Source of the DNA: UBA3910 sp964626065
Lineage (GTDB): Bacteria; Bacillota; Limnochordia; Darwinibacteriales; Darwinibacteriaceae
Direction: 5' to 3'
Assembly: GCA_964626065.1 (NCBI GenBank)
Contig: CAZVDE010000040.1
Location: 1-14,977, forward strand
Length of the DNA: 14,977 bases
Below are positions 7,333 to 14,875 of the stretch, piece by piece. The notes under the pieces were generated by a model. The model saw only the letters and a list, made by a program, of their open reading frames with translations, did not search any database and had not been told where the DNA came from. Made by a program: the position numbers and the translations under genes. The first letter of the stretch is position 1. Every line of letters begins with the position of its first letter.

Positions 7333-8187
7333 TTAGCCTCCTTTTACTTTTTTCACATTCACCCCTTGTGTATTAAGCCTAAGACCGAGCATTTCCCGGG
7401 CTTTGTCGGGAGATGCAGCATCACGTCCAAGTTCTTGAGCAATACGCACTATGCGAGCAACCAGCTGTGCATTACTCGTGGCCAATTCCCCCCTCCGATA
7501 ATAAATGTTGTCCTCAAAACCTACCCGTACATGCCCACCCATCCCAATAGCCGCGGCGGCCAGTGAAAGCTCGTGACGGCCGATACCGGATACAGTCCAA
7601 GTCGCGTTTTTGGGAATAGAGTCCACCAAAAAACTTAAGTTTCTCACACTGGCGGGCAGTGCACCGGGTACACCCAAAACAAAGTTGAAATGAAGCGGTT
7701 CCTCCACCAGGCCCTGCCTGACTAAAAATAGAGCATTGGCAATCATTCCCACTTCGAAGATTTCAAACTCGGGCTTAACCCCCCGCTCCTGCATGAGCCG
7801 GGCTGCTTTTTCCACGAAATCCTGAGGATTAGAAAAGATATCGCGCCCAAAGTTACAGGTTCCCGTACTAAGTGTCGCCATCTCCGGATTAAGCTGGACC
7901 GGTTGGAGCCGTTCCTCCGCACTGTGCCACACCGCCCCCCCGGTGGAAGGTTGAAAGATAACGGGACAGGCATCTTCAACGATTTTTTTTATTTCACCAT
8001 ATACTTCCTTATCTTGGGTGGGGCTTCCGTCAGCAAGGCGGGCGTGCACATGCACGATGGCTGCACCCGCTTCATAACACTCCACCGCCGCCTGCCCAAT
8101 TTCCTGTGGTGTAATGGGCAGATTCTTCTGCTGTTCTCGCGTGACCTCGGCTCCGGTAAGTGCCGCGGTAATAATCACATCCGACAC
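7333..8187 (-). CDS. kce: 3-keto-5-aminohexanoate cleavage enzyme
   Basis: A 284-residue TIM-barrel member of the BKACE (DUF849) family. It reacts 3-keto-5-aminohexanoate with acetyl-CoA to give acetoacetate and 3-aminobutyryl-CoA, without a thiamine or biotin cofactor. Counting from GTG 8187, the Zn-binding histidines are H46 and H48 in VHVHARLADGSP, the same numbers as in the structurally characterised Cloacimonas enzyme. R221 and E225 in RVGFEDN correspond to its later active-site residues. The GTG start is four bases after the kal stop and preceded by AAAGGGA. A longer reading from TTG 8247 would overlap kal by 56 bases and is not favoured, and a second GTG at 8178 is possible. It sits between kal and the CoA-transferase, which use its two products. 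Confidence 0.93.
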   Translation of the reverse strand: MSDVIITAALTGAEVTREQQKNLPITPQEIGQAAVECYEAGAAIVHVHARLADGSPTQDKEVYGEIKKIVEDACPVIFQPSTGGAVWHSAEERLQPVQLNPEMATLSTGTCNFGRDIFSNPQDFVEKAARLMQERGVKPEFEIFEVGMIANALFLVRQGLVEEPLHFNFVLGVPGALPASVRNLSFLVDSIPKNATWTVSGIGRHELSLAAAAIGMGGHVRVGFEDNIYYRRGELATSNAQLVARIVRIAQELGRDAASPDKAREMLGLRLNTQGVNVKKVKGG

Positions 8188-8191
8188 AATT

Positions 8192-8584
8192 TCATCCCTT
8201 TCTTTGTTTATCCTTGGGTACAACACAGACCCCTTTGGCTCGGGCAACTACGATCGGTTCTGCCAACACATCCATTGCGGACGGGCCCACATTGGGCTTT
8301 GTAGGGGCGGTAATCTGCTTGACCGCGGTGAACTCCATTTTACGGGAAGTGTTGCCCACCTCAGTGATTTTGCCCACCACTTCAATGTAATCTCCGGCAT
8401 AAACCGGGGCTGTAAACTGAACCTCGCTGTAGGTCAGAAACAGTCCCTCATCACCATCATGGCGGATCAATAGTTCGGTTGCCGCATCGCCGAAGAGCTG
8501 CAGGACAAACGCCCCATCCACAAGTCCCCCCCCGTAGTGGGCCTGGGCAGCACCGACCCTGACACGCAGTACACTTTCTTCCAT
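8192..8584 (-). CDS. kal: 3-aminobutyryl-CoA ammonia-lyase
   Basis: A 130-residue single hot-dog-fold protein, the normal size for Kal. It deaminates L-3-aminobutyryl-CoA to crotonyl-CoA, releasing the second ammonia of the pathway. The N-terminal half has AHYGGGLVDGAFVLQLFGD (15-33), where the long hot-dog helix is expected. The second half has the strand pattern VQFTAPVYAGDYIEVVGKI typical of thioesterase/dehydratase-like hot-dog proteins. The name rests on size, fold and the immediate kce neighbour. Taken alone, the fold would only allow 'hot-dog CoA enzyme'. The ATG at 8584 is preceded by AAGGGGG eight bases upstream. The stop codon lies four bases before the kce start. Confidence 0.88.
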   Translation of the reverse strand: MEESVLRVRVGAAQAHYGGGLVDGAFVLQLFGDAATELLIRHDGDEGLFLTYSEVQFTAPVYAGDYIEVVGKITEVGNTSRKMEFTAVKQITAPTKPNVGPSAMDVLAEPIVVARAKGVCVVPKDKQRKG

Positions 8585-8617
8585 ACCTTATTCCCCCTTA
8601 AGCTATTTGATTTTATG

Positions 8618-9355
8618 CTACAACCGTCTGGCTAATTTTTTGGCTATAAAGGCAGCAACATCTCGGGGCGTTGTCCCGGCGCCAAAGCCGGCATCGAAAC
8701 CCAGTTCAACTGCTAAGAGCTGATCAATCCGGGGCCCCCCTGCAATCATAATCAACCTGCGCCGTAAATCCTCTGCTTCCGCCATTTCAATTAACTCCGT
8801 CAGGTTTTGCAGGTGCACATTGCGCTGTGTGACCACCTGAGAAACCAAGACCACATCGGCCCGCGTTTCTCTGGCCTTTTGCAGCAAAACTTCGTTGAGC
8901 ACCTGGCTGCCCAGGTTGTAGGTTTCAAGCATGGGGTATCTTTCTAAACCGTAATCCCCCGCATAGCCTTTCATATTCATGATTGCATCAAGGCCCACCG
9001 TGTGAGCATCGGTGCCGGTGCAGGCACCCACCACCACGATTTTTCGGCCTATTTCAGCTTGAATAAAACTATTTATCTCCTCAAACGTCATTGCCTGTTG
9101 CTGATGTTCCACAACGGGAATTTGCTGCAAATCCACACTATGGGTAGAACTACCGTAAAGAATGAAATGACTAAAATCATGCAGGTTTTTCATATGCACC
9201 ACCTCAACATCCTCCAACCCCATCTGGGCCGCCAGGCGTTTAGCCGCTTCGCGGGCTAGCGTACCGGCGGGTATGGGCAGGGTAAAGCTGAGCTGCACCT
9301 GTCCGTCACCCCATGCATCGCCATAGGGTTTAATCCGGTTTGTCTTATCGCTCAC
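8618..9355 (-). CDS. kamE: Lysine 5,6-aminomutase, beta subunit (B12- and PLP-binding)
   Basis: A 245-residue subunit carrying both cofactors of the adenosylcobalamin enzyme that converts beta-lysine to 3,5-diaminohexanoate. A short N-terminal dimerisation region is followed by a Rossmann-like B12 domain from about residue 104 (GRKIVVVGACTGTDAHTVG). H118 in the D-x-H-x-x-G motif (116-121) is the lower cobalt ligand. K129 in NMKGYAG is the PLP lysine, eleven residues later, exactly the spacing of H133 and K144 in the Clostridium sticklandii enzyme. SQVVTQ (172-177) and AGGPR (205-209) are further B12-fold loops. The GTG start at 9355 overlaps the kamD stop in a GTGA junction after AAGGGGGGG, so translation is coupled to kamD. 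The protein is slightly shorter than clostridial relatives. Confidence 0.95.
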   Translation of the reverse strand: MSDKTNRIKPYGDAWGDGQVQLSFTLPIPAGTLAREAAKRLAAQMGLEDVEVVHMKNLHDFSHFILYGSSTHSVDLQQIPVVEHQQQAMTFEEINSFIQAEIGRKIVVVGACTGTDAHTVGLDAIMNMKGYAGDYGLERYPMLETYNLGSQVLNEVLLQKARETRADVVLVSQVVTQRNVHLQNLTELIEMAEAEDLRRRLIMIAGGPRIDQLLAVELGFDAGFGAGTTPRDVAAFIAKKLARRL

Positions 9356-10935
9356 GATTGTCCCCCCCTTTCGGCCCCAATGCCCAGACTTGCCCGCATC
9401 TTTTCCAGGAAAGGGTTACTGTAATCGAGCCCTTTTTTGATGACGCCATCACGGCCGCGGCCGCCCAGGCGCGGGCGTTTGATGTCTGCAAAATAGCCCT
9501 CACTAATGGCCCGTTTAAGTCCTTTTGCACTAATATCCTCGAGAAAAACCACAACCTGATCGACTATCGCTTGCGAGCGTTTTTGAATGATGCCTCCGGG
9601 CTTAAAACTGATCTCATGCGCCAAACCTCGGGCATTTTCCATCACATACTGGGCATTTTCAATACTTAAAATGCGGTCGCTCAAATGCGGGGTGTGAATG
9701 GCTTCGGTGAGCATTCCCAATAAATGAATGCTCTGCCCGGTCAGCACGGATGCTAGGTTGAACATGGCATTCTGCACGTGGCCCATGAAAATGTCACCGG
9801 TCATATGTTTAGTGGGAGGCATATACTTCAAAGGTGCATCCGGGAAAATCTGCCGGATGGTCTGGGCTAGAGCCAACTCGTAGAGGAAGCCGTTTTTTAA
9901 CGCAGGATCAAGCTCAAAGGCATGCCCCAACCCCAGCTGCCAGTTTTGCAGGCCGGCAGCTAAGCCCAGCTGTTCGTTGATGAAATTGGAAGCCACAACG
10001 GTGTGCGCCTGTTCGAAAGCATCGGCTGTAGTGAGGTAATTGTCCTCGCCCGTGTTGATGATGATCCCGGCATAAGCATTGATCATGCGGGAAAAATACT
10101 GATCGGCGAAGGTGCGGTCCATATTAATATCACGGAAAAGTATTCCGTACATGGCATCGTTTAACATCATGTCCAGGCGTTCCAAGGCACCCATAACCGC
10201 GATTTCGGGCATGCAGAGCCCGGAACAGTAATTCACCAGCTGAATATAACGGCCCACTTCCTCACTGACTTCATCCAGCGCCTGCCGCATTACTTTGAAG
10301 TTGGCCTGAGTGGCATATGTGCCACCGAAACCCTCCGTTGTGGTGCCGTACGGTACGTAATCGAGCAGGCTTTGTCCCGTTGTTCTAATCACCGCGATAA
10401 TATCCGCACCATGCCTGGCGGCGGCCTGGGCCTGCTTAACATCGGCAAAAATATTGCCGCTGGCCACAATCACATACTTCAAAGGTTCGCCGCCCAGTCC
10501 CAGCCGTTCTTTGTCCGCTTCGCGCTTGTGGCGCTGTTTTGTTATGGAATCTAAAGCAAGTTGGACGTAATCAGCGGTCACTCGCTCTATTTTTTCAGGA
10601 TTCTGCGGGGCGAGAGAGCAGATCTCAAGATCCCGGGCACAAGCCTCGGCAATCTGCTGCGGCGTTTGATCCAGGGCCACCACCGCGTTGGCAAGCCAAA
10701 AGGAAACACCCCGCTCCAGCTGCCCCCCATTAAACACCTGATCAACCACGACGTTGGGTAGGGGAACCCCATTTCCATCTACCCCATCAATGCCAAACAA
10801 ACGCGCCGCCGTGCGTTCGATGCTGACAGTGGTATGCAGTTCGATTTCCCTTTGTACTTCGCGGGCGATTGCCCGAGCCAGTTCACGGGCCTTTTGTACC
10901 TGGCCATCGTCCAGGACTAAGAGCTCATTCATCAT
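9352..10935 (-). CDS. kamD: Lysine 5,6-aminomutase, alpha subunit
   Basis: A 527-residue large subunit forming the TIM barrel that holds the substrate and faces the B12 and PLP carried by KamE. Recognisable conserved stretches are RTTGQSLLDYVPYGTTTEG (184-202), GGTYATQANF (204-213), VNYCSGLCMPE (234-244) and DAMYGILFRDINMDRT (260-275). The first contains an arginine expected to contact PLP or substrate. The length is typical. Start codons ATG 10935 and ATG 10932 follow a very strong GAGGAGG site, 15 bases after kamC. The four-base overlap with kamE implies balanced subunit synthesis. Confidence 0.95.
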   Translation of the reverse strand: MMNELLVLDDGQVQKARELARAIAREVQREIELHTTVSIERTAARLFGIDGVDGNGVPLPNVVVDQVFNGGQLERGVSFWLANAVVALDQTPQQIAEACARDLEICSLAPQNPEKIERVTADYVQLALDSITKQRHKREADKERLGLGGEPLKYVIVASGNIFADVKQAQAAARHGADIIAVIRTTGQSLLDYVPYGTTTEGFGGTYATQANFKVMRQALDEVSEEVGRYIQLVNYCSGLCMPEIAVMGALERLDMMLNDAMYGILFRDINMDRTFADQYFSRMINAYAGIIINTGEDNYLTTADAFEQAHTVVASNFINEQLGLAAGLQNWQLGLGHAFELDPALKNGFLYELALAQTIRQIFPDAPLKYMPPTKHMTGDIFMGHVQNAMFNLASVLTGQSIHLLGMLTEAIHTPHLSDRILSIENAQYVMENARGLAHEISFKPGGIIQKRSQAIVDQVVVFLEDISAKGLKRAISEGYFADIKRPRLGGRGRDGVIKKGLDYSNPFLEKMRASLGIGAERGGQS

Positions 10936-10950
10936 GCCGCCTTTCCTCCT

Positions 10951-12579
10951 CTATTCCGGGCACCGGTTTTGTAACAGACCCTTTGCCCTGCGGATAATCC
11001 TTTCATCCAGCCCCAGTGCCTCCGCGACAACAGCGGCATCGCTGGTCACTGTCCCCTGCTCATCTGCGGGCTGCAACCTATAATCCATTGCTCTGCGAAA
11101 AACATCCAGCTGTAGCCGGGTCGCGACGGCCCAATCCCGCTTCAGTTGCTCATGGTCCAAACCCCTGACCCGCAGATGGCGAATTTGTTTCAAAGCCGCT
11201 AGCTCCGGGTAGTGTGTTGTAATCACCGTGATTGAAGGCCGTTCATTAAGGCTTTCCAGCACCGCCCGGGCGATCGCCGCCCCTTCCGCGGGGTTTGTGC
11301 CGTGGGCAATTTCATCGATCAAAATCAGACCATCGCTGCTGCTTGCTTCTAGGGCATCGCTAATAAAAGCAATCTCTTCGGCAAAACTACTCAACCCGGC
11401 GGGGTTTCCCGCAGAACTGAAATGGGCAGCGATAAACCGGCGGGGCTTAAATTTCATGGCCTGTGCCGGTACCAACAGGCCAAACTGGGCCATGGCAATC
11501 AGCAGCCCCACAGTCTTTAAACCGGCTGTTTTCCCGCCCATATTAGGTCCCGTAATGATTGTTACTCCGGTCTGAAATTCCAAATCAAGGGGGGTGTAGC
11601 TGAGGCCTTGGCCCGTGACCTCCTCCTCCAGCACAAGGTGGCGGCCCTGAAAAATGGTGATGGCCCGTTTCTCCCCCTGCTCAGGCTTTATTCCGCCATA
11701 TGCGGCACAGAATTTTGCTTTGGCCAGCAGAAAATCGAGAAAGGCCAATAATTCCAGCATTTGCAGCAGGCTTGCGCCCTGTTCCGCAACGGCCCCGGTC
11801 AACCGGCGCCGAACCCGTTCTTTGCAGCGTTCTTCTTTCTGCCTGACCGAAGATAGTTCTCGCTCAATTTGACCGGTTACATCGGGCGTTAAGCGGAACC
11901 TGACAAAATCCGCTGTTTCCTGCACCTTTTGCAAACCCTCTATCGCAGTAAGTGCCGCAATTTTTTCCGCTTCGGCGGTGCTGACACTGATCTCGCCTTC
12001 AGTGGATAAAATCCGTCCCGACACGGCCTTAACTTGGTCTTCCACCAAGGTCCGCTTGTTGAGGAGCGAATTCTCCAACGCCGAGCGCTTAGCGCGAACC
12101 CGCGCCAATTCCCGGTCATAGCCGTCAGCTACGTAAAAGCTTTTCCTGCTGCCCTGGCCCACGCTTAAGGCCTGCCTGCATTCGCTGCACACATCTATGG
12201 GAACGGGCAGCAAGCTATTCCAGCCCAGCCTATCAATTTCGTTTTTGACCTCCATCAGAATGTGCAGCAGCTTTTTTATTTCATAAAACTCGGTGTCATC
12301 CAATATTTGTCCCTGCAGGCTGCGCCTGATGGTGACCGCCACATCGCGTGCCCCGGCCAAAAGATGGTCCAGTTCGGCGCCTATATGGGCGTCTTCTTTA
12401 AACCGAGCCGCAATCTTCTCCAGCCGCTCCCATTCCGCTTCCATCTCTTTTTTCTGTTCCGGCAAGAAGGGCTGTGCTTTGCGGTGTAAGGCCCTACCTA
12501 AGGAAGATACGGGTTTAATCCGTGACCAAATTTCCTCAAACCCCAAGTGGCGCGCCGTACCCGCATCCAAAAACTGCAT
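10951..12579 (-). CDS. kamC: MutS-like ATPase, putative lysine 5,6-aminomutase reactivase KamC
   Basis: A protein of about 542 residues with a C-terminal MutS-family ATPase. Positions are counted from the upstream ATG at 12585. Walker A is TGPNMGGKT (345-353), the ABC-type signature region is around SSFAEE (399-404), Walker B is LILIDE (420-425), and the switch histidine is H458 in ITTHYP. Ahead lies a helical, charged core domain (about 150-290). The N-terminal mismatch-binding domain of MutS1 and the Smr nuclease of MutS2 are both missing, so DNA repair is unlikely. A CxxC pair (C133, C136) is unusual for the family. KamC proteins occur in lysine fermentation clusters and have been proposed to reactivate the B12 aminomutase. 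ATG 12579 is preferred because GAGGGGGG abuts ATG 12585 but is well spaced from 12579. The 5' end lies within kamB. Confidence 0.88.
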   Translation of the reverse strand: MQFLDAGTARHLGFEEIWSRIKPVSSLGRALHRKAQPFLPEQKKEMEAEWERLEKIAARFKEDAHIGAELDHLLAGARDVAVTIRRSLQGQILDDTEFYEIKKLLHILMEVKNEIDRLGWNSLLPVPIDVCSECRQALSVGQGSRKSFYVADGYDRELARVRAKRSALENSLLNKRTLVEDQVKAVSGRILSTEGEISVSTAEAEKIAALTAIEGLQKVQETADFVRFRLTPDVTGQIERELSSVRQKEERCKERVRRRLTGAVAEQGASLLQMLELLAFLDFLLAKAKFCAAYGGIKPEQGEKRAITIFQGRHLVLEEEVTGQGLSYTPLDLEFQTGVTIITGPNMGGKTAGLKTVGLLIAMAQFGLLVPAQAMKFKPRRFIAAHFSSAGNPAGLSSFAEEIAFISDALEASSSDGLILIDEIAHGTNPAEGAAIARAVLESLNERPSITVITTHYPELAALKQIRHLRVRGLDHEQLKRDWAVATRLQLDVFRRAMDYRLQPADEQGTVTSDAAVVAEALGLDERIIRRAKGLLQNRCPE

Positions 12580-13633
12580 CCCCATCCCCCCTCGGCTCGT
12601 AGCGGATTCCTAAGAACAAGTCAAAACAAGGGACCGGTTCTACCACCCGGCCAACGTCCTCTAGCAATTTGATAGGTTCGGCATAGCCGTGGCGGCTGTT
12701 AAAAGGGTTAACGGTAACGGCGCTGATGTGAATCGGATTCAGCACCTTTAAATTCGCACCGCTAGATAACAAACGTTGAAAACCTCCACCGCTCAAAAAA
12801 ACATGTGTTGCATCGGGGACCAGAAGCGTGAGCGCCGCGGGTGCTGACCCGGCGCCTAACACAGCGTCCAGCAGCTCATCTGTGAGCATGCCCCTGATGA
12901 ATACGGTCTCGACTCCCCGCCCAACATATTTTGCCAAAATTTCGCCCAACACCACTGCTTCATCGTGTGCAACAAAGCGCCGCACGGTGCGGCCGGCTAG
13001 AAAAATCATTTTTGCGTCAGCTGAAATACTCTGCAGATGTTGGACCAGTCCTAAATCGCCCAGACCCGGCAGGGTTAAAAAACCCCACTGCAGCTGCAGT
13101 TTTTCCAATAGCCTAAAGCGTTCCCAAGCAGCCTCCGCACCCACCGCAAAAATGGTAGTATGGGTAACGGTGGGGGCCGCAAGAGAACGTCGATCAACCG
13201 CCCCATCCACCAACAACAAATCGTGGGTAATCCGCTGCAGCACTTCCTGCAGGGACACAAGTTCAGAACGGGTACCCGGCCCCGCCAGCATCACCCGGCC
13301 CGAACTTTTGGCCCGTGCCAAAACAATCTCCCCCAACCGGGTCGTAATTCCGGTCAGGCTTAAAATCTCATAATCTAAACCGCCGGCCAACAGCAGCTCT
13401 CGGGCAGTCGCGATGATCTGCCCGGGCCTTACCAAGACCCGCGGCTTGTCATGGCCAAACAGGCTGTCCTGCTCTTCGCCGTCTAAGCCGATAGAGGTGA
13501 CGGCGGTAGTAACACCCAATCGCTCGCCCTCCGCCAGCAGCTGGTTTAAGGTAAACGTTTTGCCGGTGTTTTTTCCAAGGCCAATAATAGCTACCGAACG
13601 GAAGCCGCTTTCTACAATTTTAGCCAACAGCAA
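12536..13633 (-). CDS. kamB: P-loop protein, putative lysine 5,6-aminomutase reactivase subunit KamB
   Basis: A protein of 365 residues with a P-loop GLGKNTGKT (18-26) after a hydrophobic strand, in the style of MobB or dethiobiotin-synthase NTPases. LLLVDGAVDRR (around 138-148) is a Walker-B-like strand. The rest is alpha/beta without a clear catalytic motif. The gene always travels with kamC and kamDE in lysine fermenters, and a shared role with KamC in maintaining the B12 enzyme is the current assignment; the mechanism is not known from sequence. The start is weak: TTG 13633, with only GGGGG upstream, 29 bases after kdd. TTG 13627 is an alternative. The last 16 residues (DGDAVFGCGYGAPLGV) are encoded over the start of kamC and look like a recent extension. 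Confidence 0.82.
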   Translation of the reverse strand: MLLAKIVESGFRSVAIIGLGKNTGKTFTLNQLLAEGERLGVTTAVTSIGLDGEEQDSLFGHDKPRVLVRPGQIIATARELLLAGGLDYEILSLTGITTRLGEIVLARAKSSGRVMLAGPGTRSELVSLQEVLQRITHDLLLVDGAVDRRSLAAPTVTHTTIFAVGAEAAWERFRLLEKLQLQWGFLTLPGLGDLGLVQHLQSISADAKMIFLAGRTVRRFVAHDEAVVLGEILAKYVGRGVETVFIRGMLTDELLDAVLGAGSAPAALTLLVPDATHVFLSGGGFQRLLSSGANLKVLNPIHISAVTVNPFNSRHGYAEPIKLLEDVGRVVEPVPCFDLFLGIRYEPRGDGDAVFGCGYGAPLGV

Positions 13634-13662
13634 CGACAGGCCCCCATTTCCAGCAGATAGTC

Positions 13663-14697
13663 CTATACATAAATTTCCGCAAACAGCTGCCTTAATTTCG
13701 CGTTTTCCCGTAAAACTTCCAGCGTAATTGCGGCGTGGCTGTGGGTATAACCATTGCCGATCAGCATCGTAACATCTTTGCCTACCCCTTCGGCGCCTAG
13801 AGCGGCCGCGGTGAAACTAGTGGCCATGCTGAAAAAGTAAACAAGCCCACCGTCGCGGGTACACAAAATAGATGCCATCTCAGTTTGGGAAATATTTACA
13901 CAGTTAATTGTGACGTCTGCCAGCGTCTCACCTGCCTCTTGCAGTGCGGTGAGGCAGGCCACCGGCCGGGTTGCATCCACATTCAACACCACATCCGCCA
14001 GCCCCAATTGCCTCACTCGCTCAACTGCGGTTTCGCCGTAATCCATAGCAATGATCCGGCCCGAAACACCCGCCCGTTTCTTGGCTTCATGCAGGCATAA
14101 GCTGCCCGATTTACCGCCTGCCCCCACGATTAAAACGGTATCTCCCGGCTTAACCAGTTTGGCGGTCTGTGCAGGGGCGCCGGCCACATCCAAGGCCGCC
14201 AAAGCCAGTTTTTCGGGCAGATCACTCGGAAGCACAGCATAGATGCCGCTTTCAAAGAGAATGGCCTGCCCTTTGATATCAACTTGGGCAGTTTCCAGAT
14301 GAATAGTTTTTACTTCCTCGATTACTAGGGGGGTTAAGGTTAAGGACACCAATGATGCAATCCGGTCCCCAACCTTCAGATCGCGCTGTTTTTGTAAATG
14401 AGTGCCAATCGACCTCACCGTTCCAATAAACATCCCGCCCGATCCGGTGACGGGATTATGGTGTTTACCCCTTTCCTGCACAATATTCAGCATGATTTCG
14501 GCGATGCGTTTTGGATCGTCGTTTGCTTCTTGACGAATTTGCGTAAAGCTCGCGGAATCAATGTTCAATGTTTCCACATCGATCAGCAGCTCGTTGGCGC
14601 GGATTTCCATGCGATTGTCAAGCTTTAGAGCACCCTGGGGCAGGGCTCCCTCCGGTTCAATCACCCGGTGAATGCCATATGGGCAGAATAAGTTCAC
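13663..14697 (-). CDS. kdd: L-erythro-3,5-diaminohexanoate dehydrogenase
   Basis: A 344-residue zinc-free relative of medium-chain dehydrogenases. It oxidatively deaminates 3,5-diaminohexanoate to 3-keto-5-aminohexanoate with NAD(P)+, freeing the first ammonia. The N-terminal half includes the conserved GSGGMFIGTV (85-94). The Rossmann fold is marked by LIVGAGGKSGSLC (189-201), with D219 in IIAMDYGE ending the second strand, favouring NAD+. It starts at GTG 14697 after a strong AAGGAGGGGG. It is the first gene of the array, preceded by a 140-base leader and a terminator for the upstream unit. The kdd-kamB-kamC-kamD-kamE order is consistent with a lysine fermentation operon. Kdd is not otherwise easily confused because its close relatives are restricted to this pathway. 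Confidence 0.93.
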   Translation of the reverse strand: MNLFCPYGIHRVIEPEGALPQGALKLDNRMEIRANELLIDVETLNIDSASFTQIRQEANDDPKRIAEIMLNIVQERGKHHNPVTGSGGMFIGTVRSIGTHLQKQRDLKVGDRIASLVSLTLTPLVIEEVKTIHLETAQVDIKGQAILFESGIYAVLPSDLPEKLALAALDVAGAPAQTAKLVKPGDTVLIVGAGGKSGSLCLHEAKKRAGVSGRIIAMDYGETAVERVRQLGLADVVLNVDATRPVACLTALQEAGETLADVTINCVNISQTEMASILCTRDGGLVYFFSMATSFTAAALGAEGVGKDVTMLIGNGYTHSHAAITLEVLRENAKLRQLFAEIYV

Positions 14698-14840
14698 GGC
14701 AAAACCCCCTCCTTGTTATTTACGAAGCGATCATGATTCATTTACAACTTCTTGAATAACGACACAAATCCTTTTTATAAAGGACCGGTTTGCGTGTATT
14801 TTTACCCGTTAAAACCCGGCTCTAGCCTTCGGTGCGCCTA
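14698..14840 (-). promoter_or_regulatory. Leader and presumed promoter region of the lysine fermentation operon
   Basis: This is the only non-coding stretch upstream of kdd before the terminator of the preceding unit, so the operon promoter should lie here. A TATAAA -10-like hexamer occurs inside the near-palindrome CCTTTATAAAAAGG (minus strand, 14783-14770), but no convincing -35 box is found 16-18 bases upstream. An alternative TTGTGT/TAAATG pair with 17-base spacing is weak. Inverted arms ATTCA/TGAAT (14736-14740, 14753-14757) and the 8-bp palindrome ATCATGAT (14730-14737) are possible operator elements. No sigma-54 site, lysine riboswitch or B12 riboswitch was recognised. Confidence 0.4.
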
Positions 14841-14875
14841 ACAAAAAGCGCCGTCTGCGGAGCAAACGGCGCTTT
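14841..14875 (-). terminator. Intrinsic terminator of an upstream minus-strand gene
   Basis: A ten-base perfect stem (AAAGCGCCGT 14845-14854 with ACGGCGCTTT 14866-14875) and an 11-base loop. On the minus strand the stem is followed by TTTTTGTT, a proper T-run. On the plus strand the run is interrupted (CTTTACTTATTT). It closes a transcription unit whose gene lies to the right of the window and separates it from the lysine operon. Confidence 0.8.

Noticed and set aside
6836..7336. Open frame of 166 codons on the plus strand opposite the CoA-transferase alpha gene
   Set aside because: Antisense shadow; the minus-strand protein is clearly a CoA-transferase subunit and fits the operon spacing.
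10951..12585. Mismatch repair MutS or MutS2 as the name for the 542-residue ATPase
   Set aside because: The mismatch-binding domain and Smr domain are absent, and the gene is embedded between lysine fermentation genes.
12828..13373. Open frame of 181 codons on the plus strand opposite kamB
   Set aside because: Rich in Ser, Arg and Pro with no motif; a typical antisense shadow of a GC-rich coding gene.
13610..13647. ATG at 13647-13645 as an alternative kamB start
   Set aside because: It is out of frame with the P-loop and stops after 11 codons.
14800..14840. GCACCGAAGG on the minus strand, resembling part of a glycine riboswitch
   Set aside because: The flanking conserved GGAGAG and CTCTCAGG elements of that riboswitch are missing, so the match is too short to support.
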